From CAWCXF01 sp963799455 (GTDB lineage Bacteria; Pseudomonadota; Alphaproteobacteria; Rhodobacterales; Rhodobacteraceae), in NCBI GenBank assembly GCA_963799455.1, contig CAWCXF010000008.1, positions 186,001 through 250,000 of the forward strand: a stretch of 64,000 nt of DNA, in the 5' to 3' direction. Made by a program: the position numbers and the translations under genes. Shown one piece after another: positions 28,181-35,977 of this stretch; position 1 is the first letter of the stretch; every line of letters begins with the position of its first letter. The notes under the pieces were generated by a model. That model did no database searches, was not told where the DNA came from, and saw only the letters and a list, made by a program, of their open reading frames with translations.

Positions 28181-29767
28181 TCATCTGAGAATGTTACCGA
28201 GCGCCGCGGCCTCAGGCGGCGCCAGAGCCGCCGCTTCTTGACCGGGCGGGAGCGTCAGCGCCGCCGTTCCGAGCCGGATCATCCTCTTCGCCTGCTCTGC
28301 CCGCCACGCCTTCACGAGCCGCTGCGTGGTGCGCAGATGGATGTCGGCGAACCGGTCGGGATGGCGCTCCTTGAGCCAGGCCAGCAGGGCGACCGCCGTC
28401 ATCTCGGGCTGCGCCTCGAGCCATGCCTCGATCTCGGCCCGGTGGGGATCGAGCATCGACGGGCGTTTCGGGATCGGCCTCACTCGGCGATAGGGGCGGC
28501 GGTGAATTGCGCGGCGCTCACCGTTCTTCTCGGCACGGGAGACGCTGGCCGCGAGGTTGACGGCGACGGGCGTCTCCCCCGAGGCTGCCGCGGCGCCGCG
28601 CTGGTCGACGCGCCGGCCCAACTCGGCCTGCGCCGCCCGGATCGTCGCCAGCGCGATCACGGGGTCAGCCCGTCCTCTCAGCTCGGCGATGCGCGCCATG
28701 CTCTCCGTGTCGAGCCGTCCCGAGGCCAGAGCCCGATCGGCCGGCGTGGCCGGCGGGTGCCAGCGCTTCGTCACCTTCGCGCCGACGCGGGTCTTCTCGC
28801 GCAGCTTGAACGAGGGCTGGAACAGATTCACATGCAGCCGGGCCGCCGCGTAGAGCCGAGCGAGCGCCTTGGCAGAGACCACGCCCTCGAAGCGGCCGTA
28901 GCCGACAAGCCTTCGAACGATCGCCCCGTTCTTCTGCTCCACCCAGGCCTGGTCATTCTTGCGGTAGGCCCGCGAGCGAGTGACCTCGAGCCCCTGCGCC
29001 CGGCACCAGGAGACCACCGGCTCGTTCATGAAGGCGCCGTCGTTGTCGAAGTCGACGCCCCTGAGGGGGAAGGGGAAGAGCTCTCGCGCCGCCTGCAGCG
29101 CCTCGAGCGCGAGCGCGCCCGCCCGCATCAGCACCGGCACGCACTCGGTCCAGCCCGTCGCGATGTCGGTCAGCACCATCGTCTGCACGAAGGCGCCGGC
29201 CGCGCTGACGCCGGAATGCGCCACGAAGTCGACCTCCACGAAGCCCGGAGGAGGATCGCCCCAGTCCGCGAAGGTCCTCACCGGCACCGACCGGCGCACC
29301 GCCGAGCTGAAGCCGGCCCGCCGCCTGCGCCCCTGCGCCGCCGCGATGCGCGTCTCCGACAGCAGCCGGTCGATCGTAGCCGGGCTGATCGCGAGGAGCT
29401 TCGCTCGCAGTCCCTCGTCAGCTGCAAGCTGCCCGTGTCGCTCCAGCGCCGGCAGCAAGACCAGGATCATCGGCACGAGCCGCTTCGAGCACACCCGGTC
29501 CGACGCCTCCCAGAGCAGGACCAGCGCTGCCTTCACGGCGGTGCCGTAGAGCGTCTTCGGCCTACCTCGGGAGCGCCTCTCCTCGGTGGGCGCACGGAGC
29601 AGGCGGATGGCGTGCTTGCGATGAAGCCCCGTCAGCGCGACGAACTCGTCGAGGATCGCGCCCTTCGCGGCCCGCCCGCGTTCTGACCGGCGCCGGAGCC
29701 GCGGGCCGCGGGGGCGCCTCGGGGTCCGGCGTCCCCTGCCGTTCGAAGCCCGCGCGCCGTTCGGCAC
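28181..29767 (-). CDS. Integrase-core (rve) transposase
   Basis: A DDE transposase with an integrase catalytic core. The frame is open for 528 codons from a GTG at 29765-29767; the true start is uncertain because the N-terminus is Arg/Pro-rich. Recognisable parts are GAILDEFVALTGLHRKHAIR (helix-turn-helix region), the catalytic aspartates in EVDFVAHSG and VDFDNDGAFMNE, and the glutamate in DQAWVEQKNGAIVRRLVGYG. The C-terminal helices end LGNILR. Below the stop lies TGTTGCCTCATCTGAGAATG, probably part of the element's end. It appears to have inserted into, or replaced, the 3' part of the IS66 tnpC gene. Confidence 0.8.
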   Translation of the reverse strand: MPNGARASNGRGRRTPRRPRGPRLRRRSERGRAAKGAILDEFVALTGLHRKHAIRLLRAPTEERRSRGRPKTLYGTAVKAALVLLWEASDRVCSKRLVPMILVLLPALERHGQLAADEGLRAKLLAISPATIDRLLSETRIAAAQGRRRRAGFSSAVRRSVPVRTFADWGDPPPGFVEVDFVAHSGVSAAGAFVQTMVLTDIATGWTECVPVLMRAGALALEALQAARELFPFPLRGVDFDNDGAFMNEPVVSWCRAQGLEVTRSRAYRKNDQAWVEQKNGAIVRRLVGYGRFEGVVSAKALARLYAAARLHVNLFQPSFKLREKTRVGAKVTKRWHPPATPADRALASGRLDTESMARIAELRGRADPVIALATIRAAQAELGRRVDQRGAAAASGETPVAVNLAASVSRAEKNGERRAIHRRPYRRVRPIPKRPSMLDPHRAEIEAWLEAQPEMTAVALLAWLKERHPDRFADIHLRTTQRLVKAWRAEQAKRMIRLGTAALTLPPGQEAAALAPPEAAALGNILR

Positions 29768-29796
29768 CGCGCGAGGGCCCCGGCATCGCCACGCGC

Positions 29797-30558
29797 TCAG
29801 GCGCGTCGCGCGGAAGCGAGCATGGCCACGGGGGTGTCGTCGGCGAACAGCGCCTCGCCGCCGAGGGCGTGCCGCCCGATGGCGGCCGCGAGCGGCTCCA
29901 GCAGCGCCGTCGATCGCCCGACCCAGTCCGCGAGGGTGGAGCGGTCCAGGTCGAGCCCGTCGCGGGCGTAGATCGTGCTCTGGCGGTACAGGGGAAGATG
30001 GTTGCCGAACTTCGAGACGAGGACGTGGGCCAGCAGCCCCGGCCCCGGGCGACCGCGTTCGATGGGCCGTGAGGGAAGCGGCGCCTGCACGAAGCGCTCG
30101 CAGCCCGAGCAGGCGAGGCGCGGTCGGGTGATGCGGTTCACGACGAAGCGCCCCGGCACGTACTCGAGCTCCTCGGTCACGTCCTCGCCCAGGCGTCGGA
30201 GGCGGCCCCCGCAGCGAGCGCAGGCCTCCTCGGCCGGCGCGATCTCGACCTCCATGCGCGGGACGTGGTCGGGGATCGGTCGGCGCTTCGGACGGCGCGC
30301 CTCCTCGTCCTCGTCCTCCTCGGGGAGCCGCAGCCGGCCCATGATGGCGCCGGCCGCCACCTCGCTCGCCTCGAGCGCCAGCTGGAGCTGGTCGGCGCTC
30401 TCGCCCGAGGGGCCGAACCGGTGTGCCCGGTGGCCCGCGAGCTGATGGCGCAGCTTCTCGATCAGCAGCGCCTGGGCCTTCACCTCGGCGATCAGGAGCC
30501 GTGCGAGGGCCTTCAGATCGCCAGGGTCCTCGGGCAGCGGCACGGCCTCGTCGAGCAT
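29797..30558 (-). pseudogene. tnpC: IS66 transposase TnpC, 3' truncated
   Basis: The N-terminal half of an IS66 DDE transposase. It starts at ATG 30556-30558 (MLDEAVPLPEDPGDLKALAR), has the leucine-rich helix LLIEKLRHQLAGHRAHRFG, the zinc-finger segment EEACARCGGRLRRLGED with the second pair in CSGCE, and the core start FGNHLPLYRQSTIYARDGL. It reaches the first catalytic aspartate in FADDTPV, after which the sequence departs from the family (AMLASARRA, stop). More than half of the family's roughly 500 residues are lost, so it is inactive. Confidence 0.88.
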
Positions 30559-30618
30559 GGCCGATGATAGCATGGCGAGGTGCCGGTTGGGGATCCCCAA
30601 CCGGCTGGCAGGACGATA

Positions 30619-30966
30619 TTATCCTGCCTTCAGCGGCCGCCATGGGCGGGCCGGGGTCCTCCAGTCCAGGCCCTCGAGCAGCATCGCCGTCTGCGCCGCG
30701 GTCAGCGCCACCTTGCCCTCGCTCGCCGAGGGCCAGGCGAAGCGGCCCCGCTCCAGCCTCTTGGAGAACAGGCACGAGCCCTGCCCGTCGAACCAGATCA
30801 CCTTGATCAGGTCGCCGCGTCTGCCCCGGAAGATGAAGAGGTGCCCGGCATAGGGGTCGAGCTCGAGGGTCTTCTCGATCTGCGCCGCCAGCGAGGCGAA
30901 GCCGCGGCGCATGTCGGTCACCCCCGCCGCGAGCCAGACCCGCGTGCCCACAGGGACCGGGATCAC
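30619..30966 (-). CDS. tnpB: IS66 accessory protein TnpB
   Basis: A 115-residue IS66 Orf2 protein required for IS66 transposition; its molecular role is unclear. The family signature is complete: GTRVWLAAGVTDMRRGFASL, HLFIFRGRRGDLIKVIWFDG and GSCLFSKRLERGRFAWP. The GTG start at 30964-30966 overlaps the tnpA stop by 4 bp (GTGA), the usual coupling in this family. The frame is intact although the neighbouring tnpC is broken. Confidence 0.93.
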   Translation of the reverse strand: MIPVPVGTRVWLAAGVTDMRRGFASLAAQIEKTLELDPYAGHLFIFRGRRGDLIKVIWFDGQGSCLFSKRLERGRFAWPSASEGKVALTAAQTAMLLEGLDWRTPARPWRPLKAG

Positions 30967-31337
30967 GGGCCCGACAGCCCGCGGATCAGCCGCGCCAGCG
31001 CCTCCGGATCGTAGGGCCCCACGACCTGAAGCCGGTGACCGCCCGCGAGCTCCAGCTCGATCCGGCCCGCAGGCGCCGGCGCATCCGCCTCGACGGGCTC
31101 GCGATCTGGCTCCACACCGGCATCGACGATCTCGACCGGAAGGAACCCCACGTGCTCCTCCACGGCCGCCTCGTCGGGCGCGAAGCGCGGGTTCCTCAGC
31201 CAGCTGAACACTAGGTTGGCGTTGACGTCGTAGCGCCGCGCGACCTGGCTCACGGAGATGCCGGGCAGCCGTGCCTGCACGCAGATCATCCGCTTCTCGG
31301 CGTCCGACCACACCCTGCGCTTGCGTCGTCCACCCAC
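30963..31337 (-). CDS. tnpA: IS66 DNA-binding protein TnpA
   Basis: A 124-residue IS66 Orf1 protein with an IS3/IS66-type helix-turn-helix: RVWSDAEKRMICVQARLPGI followed by SVSQVARRYDVNANLVFSWL. The C-terminal half is variable and ends in the family-like GGHRLQVVGPYDPEALARLI. It is the outermost gene of the element, about 90 bp from its right terminal repeat, and is intact. Confidence 0.9.
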   Translation of the reverse strand: MGGRRKRRVWSDAEKRMICVQARLPGISVSQVARRYDVNANLVFSWLRNPRFAPDEAAVEEHVGFLPVEIVDAGVEPDREPVEADAPAPAGRIELELAGGHRLQVVGPYDPEALARLIRGLSGP

Positions 31338-31423
31338 CCCGAGGTCCCGATAGTGTCCATCATCTCCTAATGGACATCATCTCCCCGTAGCCCCGCCTCC
31401 GGCAGTGCAGGGAGCCCGGACGC

Positions 31424-32518
31424 TTACCCCTCCGCCAGCACCGCCGTCACCGCGTCGGCCGGCACGTCCGAGGTCACGAAGGCCTCGCCGATGCCGCGCG
31501 CGAGGACGAAGCGCAGGCGGCCGGCCTCGACCTTCTTGTCCTGCGCCATCAGCGCGAGCAGCCCCTCGGGCCCCGGCAGGTCGAGCCCGGCGAGGTCGCG
31601 CCGCATCCCCATCGCCTGGAGATGCGCGCGCACACGGCTCGGCGCCTCCTGGGCGCACAGGCCGAGGCGCGCCGAGAGGTCGAAGGCCAGCGCGCAGCCG
31701 ACCGCCACCGCCTCGCCGTGCAGCAGCCGGCCCGAGTAGCCCGTCGCGGCCTCGAGCGCGTGCGCGAAGGTGTGGCCTAGGTTGAGGAGCATCCGTCGGC
31801 CCTCCTCACGCTCGTCGGCCGCCACGATCGCGGCCTTCATGGCGCAGCAGCGGCGCACCGCCTCGGCCCTGAGCGCGGCGTCCCCCGCGGCGAGCGCCGG
31901 GCCGTGGCGCTCCAGCCATCCGAAGAACGCCGCGTCGCCGAGGAGGCCGTACTTCACCACCTCCCCGTAGCCCGACAGCAGGTCGCGCCCGGGCAGGGTC
32001 GCCAGCGCGCCCACATCGGCCAGCACCAGCGAGGGCTGGTGGAAGGCGCCGACGAGGTTCTTGCCGTGCGCCGTGTTGATGCCGGTCTTGCCGCCCACGG
32101 AGCTGTCCACCTGGGCGAGCAGCGTGGTGGGGATCTGCACCAGCCGCACGCCGCGGCGCAGGATCGCGGCCGCGAAGCCCGCGAGATCCCCGATCACGCC
32201 GCCGCCGAGGGCCACCACCACGTCGCGCCGCTCGACGCGCTCGTCGAGGAGCCAGCCCACCGCGCGCTCGAGCTGTGCCCAGCCCTTGGTCGCCTCCCCC
32301 GGCGGCAGCGCGAGCGCGGGGGCCTCGACCCCCGCCTCCGCGAGCCCGTCGCGCAAGGCGTCGAGGTGGAGGGCGGCCACCGTCTCGTCGGTGACGACGG
32401 CCACGCGCGGGCGCGCGAGCAGCGGCGCGATCTCGCGGCCGGCCCGCGCGATCAGCCCCTCGCCGACGCGCACCTCGTAGGCGCGCTCGCCCAGCGGCAC
32501 GGGGACGGCGGCGATCAC
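31424..32518 (-). CDS. aroB: 3-dehydroquinate synthase AroB
   Basis: Second step of the shikimate pathway, converting DAHP to 3-dehydroquinate with NAD+ and zinc. The 364-residue protein has VVALGGGVIGDLAGFAAA, the IPTTLLAQVDSSVGGKTGIN motif and the zinc ligands in GYGEVVKYG, LNLGHTFAHALE and LHGEAVAVG. The GTG start overlaps the aroK stop by 4 bp. The TAA stop lies in the terminal repeat of the IS66 element (gTAAgcg), so the last residues or the stop itself were shaped by the insertion. Overall length is still normal, so function is probably kept. Confidence 0.95.
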   Translation of the reverse strand: MIAAVPVPLGERAYEVRVGEGLIARAGREIAPLLARPRVAVVTDETVAALHLDALRDGLAEAGVEAPALALPPGEATKGWAQLERAVGWLLDERVERRDVVVALGGGVIGDLAGFAAAILRRGVRLVQIPTTLLAQVDSSVGGKTGINTAHGKNLVGAFHQPSLVLADVGALATLPGRDLLSGYGEVVKYGLLGDAAFFGWLERHGPALAAGDAALRAEAVRRCCAMKAAIVAADEREEGRRMLLNLGHTFAHALEAATGYSGRLLHGEAVAVGCALAFDLSARLGLCAQEAPSRVRAHLQAMGMRRDLAGLDLPGPEGLLALMAQDKKVEAGRLRFVLARGIGEAFVTSDVPADAVTAVLAEG

Positions 32519-33057
32519 GACGCCACCCGGCGGCGGTCGAGCGGGCGCACGGCCTCGATCACCCGCTCGGCCACCGCGCCGACCGAGAGCCCCGGCCCCG
32601 AGCGGACCCGGAGCTGCGCCAGCGTGTAGAACGGCTCGCGGTCGGCCGCGAGCTCGGCCAGCGTCGCGCGCGGATCGGCGGTGGCGAGCAGCGGGCGCGT
32701 CGCGCGGGCGCGCTGGCGGCGCACCCGCGACCACAGCGTGTCCACGTCGGCGTCGAGCCAGACCGAGGTCGCCACGGCGTCGATCGCGCGGCGGTTGGCC
32801 TCCGACAGCCAGGCGCCGCCGCCGGTGGCCAGCACGCCGGGATGCCCGGAGAGCAGCCGGCCGATCACCTCCGATTCGCGCGCCCGGAAGAACGCTTCGC
32901 CATCGCGCGCGAAGATCTCGGAGACCGGCATGGCGGCGGCGCGCTCGATCTCGGCGTCGGCGTCGAGGAAGCGCACCCGCAGGCGGTCGGCGACCGCGCG
33001 GCCGACCGCCGACTTGCCCGCCCCCATCAGCCCCACCAGCACGATCCAGCGTTGCAT
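32515..33057 (-). CDS. aroK: Shikimate kinase AroK
   Basis: Phosphorylates shikimate at the 3-position with ATP. The 180-residue protein has the P-loop VLVGLMGAGKSAVGRAVA at residues 6-23, the substrate aspartate region FLDADAEIERAAAMPVSEIF, the shikimate-binding FRARESEVI and the GGGAWL motif, plus the lid segment RPLL. It is the upstream gene of a two-gene aroK-aroB unit with a GTGA overlap. The ATG is close to a GCAGGAATG sequence, so AGGA serves as ribosome-binding site. Confidence 0.96.
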   Translation of the reverse strand: MQRWIVLVGLMGAGKSAVGRAVADRLRVRFLDADAEIERAAAMPVSEIFARDGEAFFRARESEVIGRLLSGHPGVLATGGGAWLSEANRRAIDAVATSVWLDADVDTLWSRVRRQRARATRPLLATADPRATLAELAADREPFYTLAQLRVRSGPGLSVGAVAERVIEAVRPLDRRRVAS

Positions 33058-33183
33058 TCCTGCCCTCCCGTGGCCGCGGCGTCACGCCGAGGCCTTGATG
33101 GCGCGGCGCGCGCCCTTATTCCAGGGCTGGACGGCGCCTCGCCACGGGCGCGCGGGGCGCGCGTGGTGTTGCGGAGGGGATCG

Positions 33184-33318
33184 ATGTCGCGGCTGCTGAA
33201 GCTCCTGCTGGTCGTCGTGCTCCTCGGGGCCGCGGCGCTCGTCGGCTACGCCTACCTCGTCGAGATCGAGCCGGTGCGCGAGGAGGTCTCGGTGCCGGTC
33301 GAGATCGATGTCGATTGA
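33184..33318 (+). CDS. Small single-span membrane protein
   Basis: A 44-residue reading frame from ATG 33184, preceded by GGAGGGG at good spacing. It has a basic N-terminus (MSRLLK), one hydrophobic helix (LLLVVVLLGAAALVGYAYLV) and an acidic tail (EIEPVREEVSVPVEIDVD) expected on the periplasmic side. The strong ribosome-binding site, membrane helix and 11-bp overlap with the next gene support a real gene. I do not recognise a function. It is divergent from aroK. Confidence 0.65.
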   Translation: MSRLLKLLLVVVLLGAAALVGYAYLVEIEPVREEVSVPVEIDVD

Positions 33319-34957
33319 GCCGCAAAGCCTAGCGCTGGCGCTGGCGCTGGCGCTGGCGCTGGGCGCCGGGCGCGCCCCGGCCGAGGCGCCGCTCTCGGCG
33401 ATCGACTGGCTGACGCGGCCCGGGGAGGCGGGGTCCGCCGCGCGGCCCGACCTCGCCCAGCCGCGCCGGACGCCCGGGGCGTCGGACGGCCCGGACGCGC
33501 CTCGGGGCGGCGGCGTGCCGATCCGGCCTGCGACCTCGGGCGCCCCGCGCGAGCCCGCGGGCACGGGGGAGGTCGCCCGCGCCATCCTCATCGGCCCGAT
33601 CACCGTGACGCCGCTCGGCCCCCCCGAACCCGGCGCCGCGGGCGTGCTGCCGCCCTCGGTCACCGGCCTGCCGCGCACGCTCTGGGAGGGCTCGGAGCCC
33701 GCGCTGCTGCTGCGGCGGATCGAGGCGCTGCCGCGCGCCGGCGCGCCCGCGGCGGACGCGCTGGCCGAGACCCTGCTGCTGGCGGAGGCCGACCCGCCGC
33801 GCGGCGCCGGACCCGCCGAGGTCGAGTCCCTCCTGCTCGCGCGCATCGACGCGCTCGTCGAGCGCGGCGCGCTCGACGCCGCGGCCGCGCTCCTCGAGCG
33901 CACCGGCGCGCGCACGCCCGAGCGGCGCAGGCGCGCCTTCGACGTGGCGCTTCTGACGGGAGACGAGACCTCCGCCTGCCGCGCGGTGGACGCCGACCCG
34001 CGCTCGGAGGGCGACTACGCGCGACGGGTGTTCTGCCTGGTGCGCGGCGGCGACTGGGCGGCGGGGGCGCTGACCTTCGACGGCGCGCGCGCTCTGGGCG
34101 CGCTCGACCCCGTCGAGGAGGCGCTGCTCGCGACCTTCATCGACGAGGAGCTGGCCTCCGGCCCGCTGCCGGAGCCCCCGGCGGAGCCCACGCCGCTCGC
34201 CTTCCGGCTCTACGACGCGCTGGGCCATCCGGTGCCCACCGGCTCGCTGCCGATCGCCTTCGCCCGCGCCGATCTGCGCCCCGTCACCGGCTGGAAGGCG
34301 CAGCTCGAGGCCTCCGAGCGTCTGGCGCGGGCGGGCGCCATCGACGGCAACCAGCTGCTGGCGATCCAGACCGCGCGCGAGCCCCCGGCGTCCGGCGGGA
34401 TCTGGGACCGGGTGGCGGCGGTGCAGGCGCTCGACGCGAGCTTGGAGGAGGGCTCCGCCGAGGCCGTGGCGCGCGCCCTGCCCGCCGCCTGGGAGGCGAT
34501 GGCCGAGGCGGGAACCCTGGCGCCGCTCGCGCCCGTGCTCGCGCCCCGGCTCGACGGCGTGGCGCTGGGGGGGCGGGCGGCCGAGACCGCCCTGCGCCTG
34601 AGGCTGCTCGCGCCGGACTACGAGGCGGCCGCCGAGGCCTGGGGGCGCGACGGGAGCGGCGAGGTGGGGACGCTGCTGGCGATCGCGCGGGGCGCGCGCC
34701 CCGAGGCGCCCGGCGACGACCCCTTGGCGCAGGCGGTGGCGGAAGGCTTCGCCGCCGGCCCGGCGCCTCCCCGCCTCATGCGCCTCGCCGAAGGAGGGCG
34801 GCTCGGCGAGGCGCTCCTGATGGCCGTGGAGGAGATCGCCGAAGCCGCCGAGGGCGACCTCGACCAGCTCGCGGGCGCGCTTCGCTTCCTGCGCCGGGCG
34901 GGGCTCGAGGACACGGCGCGCCGCGCCGCGCTCCAGCTCCTGATCCTGAGGGGCTGA
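33308..34957 (+). CDS. Exported protein of unknown function
   Basis: A 549-residue protein that I do not recognise. The N-terminus has a signal-like stretch built from Ala-Leu repeats, encoded by five tandem GCGCTG hexamers, ending near GRAPAEAP. A Pro/Gly-rich linker follows (to about residue 110), then a long alpha-helical region rich in Ala, Leu, Glu and Arg that resembles repeat-type helical solenoids (for example EALPRAGAPAADALAETLLL and VESLLLARIDALVERGALDA). A Cys pair appears around residues 225-245. It overlaps the small membrane protein gene by 11 bp and ends 3 bp before xerD, so the three are probably co-transcribed. A periplasmic scaffold role is possible but unproven. Confidence 0.75.
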   Translation: MSIEPQSLALALALALALGAGRAPAEAPLSAIDWLTRPGEAGSAARPDLAQPRRTPGASDGPDAPRGGGVPIRPATSGAPREPAGTGEVARAILIGPITVTPLGPPEPGAAGVLPPSVTGLPRTLWEGSEPALLLRRIEALPRAGAPAADALAETLLLAEADPPRGAGPAEVESLLLARIDALVERGALDAAAALLERTGARTPERRRRAFDVALLTGDETSACRAVDADPRSEGDYARRVFCLVRGGDWAAGALTFDGARALGALDPVEEALLATFIDEELASGPLPEPPAEPTPLAFRLYDALGHPVPTGSLPIAFARADLRPVTGWKAQLEASERLARAGAIDGNQLLAIQTAREPPASGGIWDRVAAVQALDASLEEGSAEAVARALPAAWEAMAEAGTLAPLAPVLAPRLDGVALGGRAAETALRLRLLAPDYEAAAEAWGRDGSGEVGTLLAIARGARPEAPGDDPLAQAVAEGFAAGPAPPRLMRLAEGGRLGEALLMAVEEIAEAAEGDLDQLAGALRFLRRAGLEDTARRAALQLLILRG

Positions 34958-34960
34958 GCG

Positions 34961-35914
34961 GTGGAGACCGCCCTGCGCCGGATTCAGGCCTTCCTCGAGG
35001 CGCAGGCGGCCGAGCTCGGGGCCGCGCGCAACACCCAGCTCGCCTATGGCCGCGACCTCAAGGACTTCGCGCGCTGGCTCGACGGGCGGTCTTTGGGCTT
35101 CGAGACCGCCCAGCGCTCGGACGTCGAGGCCTATCTCGTGCATTGCGACGCGCTGGGGCTGGCGCGCGCCACCCGCGCGCGCCGGCTCGCCTCGATCCGC
35201 CAGCTCTACCGCTTCGCCTTCGAGGAGGGCTGGCGCCCCGACAACCCCGCGATCCAGATCCGCGGCCCCGGCCGCGACCGCCGCCTGCCGAAGTCGCTGT
35301 CGGAGGAGGAGGTGGATCGGATGCTCGACGCCGCCGCCACGGTCGGGCGCACCGCGCCCGAGCGGGCGCGCAACGCCTGCCTCATGCAGGTGCTCTACGC
35401 CACCGGCATGCGCGTGACCGAGCTGGTCTCCCTGCCGGCCGCGGCCGCGCGGGGCGATCCGCGCTGGCTGCTGATCCGCGGCAAGGGCGGGCGCGAGCGC
35501 ATGGTGCCGCTCTCGCCGCCCGCGCGCATGGCGATGGCCGCGTGGCTCGCGATCCGCGACGCGCACGAGGCGCAACGGCGCGGGCGATCGGCCCAGCTCT
35601 TCCCCTCGACCTCGCGCGAGGGGCATCTGACGCGCCACCGCTTCTACATGCTCATCAAGCAGATCGCGGCGACGGGCGGGGTCGATCCGGCCAAGGTCAC
35701 GCCCCACACGCTGCGCCACGCCTTCGCCACCCACCTGCTCGCCCGCGGCGCCGACCTGCGCGCGATCCAGACGCTGCTCGGCCACGCCGACGTCTCGACG
35801 ACCGAGATCTACACCCACGTCCTCGACGAGCGCCTCAAGGCCCTGGTGCTCGAGCGCCATCCCCTGGCCCGCGAGGCGCCCCATGGCCCGCAGCCCAGGC
35901 GCCGCGCGTCTTGA
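34961..35914 (+). CDS. xerD: Tyrosine recombinase XerD
   Basis: Site-specific recombinase that, with XerC, resolves chromosome dimers at dif. The 317-residue protein has an N-terminal SAM-like core-binding domain (AYGRDLKDFARWLDGRS) and a C-terminal catalytic domain. The first catalytic Arg is in YATGMRVTELVSLP, the His-x-x-Arg in HTLRHAFATHLLARGADL and the nucleophilic Tyr in VSTTEIYTHV. The GTG start has GAGGGG upstream. About 300 residues is typical. The small-protein/unknown-protein/xerD group suggests a unit at the boundary of replication and envelope functions. Confidence 0.93.
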   Translation: METALRRIQAFLEAQAAELGAARNTQLAYGRDLKDFARWLDGRSLGFETAQRSDVEAYLVHCDALGLARATRARRLASIRQLYRFAFEEGWRPDNPAIQIRGPGRDRRLPKSLSEEEVDRMLDAAATVGRTAPERARNACLMQVLYATGMRVTELVSLPAAAARGDPRWLLIRGKGGRERMVPLSPPARMAMAAWLAIRDAHEAQRRGRSAQLFPSTSREGHLTRHRFYMLIKQIAATGGVDPAKVTPHTLRHAFATHLLARGADLRAIQTLLGHADVSTTEIYTHVLDERLKALVLERHPLAREAPHGPQPRRRAS

Positions 35915-35977
35915 AGCCCGCCGCGTGGCTCCCTATGCCCGCAGCCGACCGCGTCACGACAACCGAGAGGTCCGAGC

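Larger units (their letters stand above)
29797..31427 (-). mobile_element. Truncated IS66-family element
   Basis: Contains tnpA, tnpB and the 5' part of tnpC in IS66 order. The outer end at 31427 reads GTAAGCGTCCGGGC on the minus strand, like known IS66 termini (GTAAGCG). The other end is missing because tnpC is cut at about 29826. Only one inverted repeat is left, so the element cannot move as a unit by itself. Confidence 0.82.
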
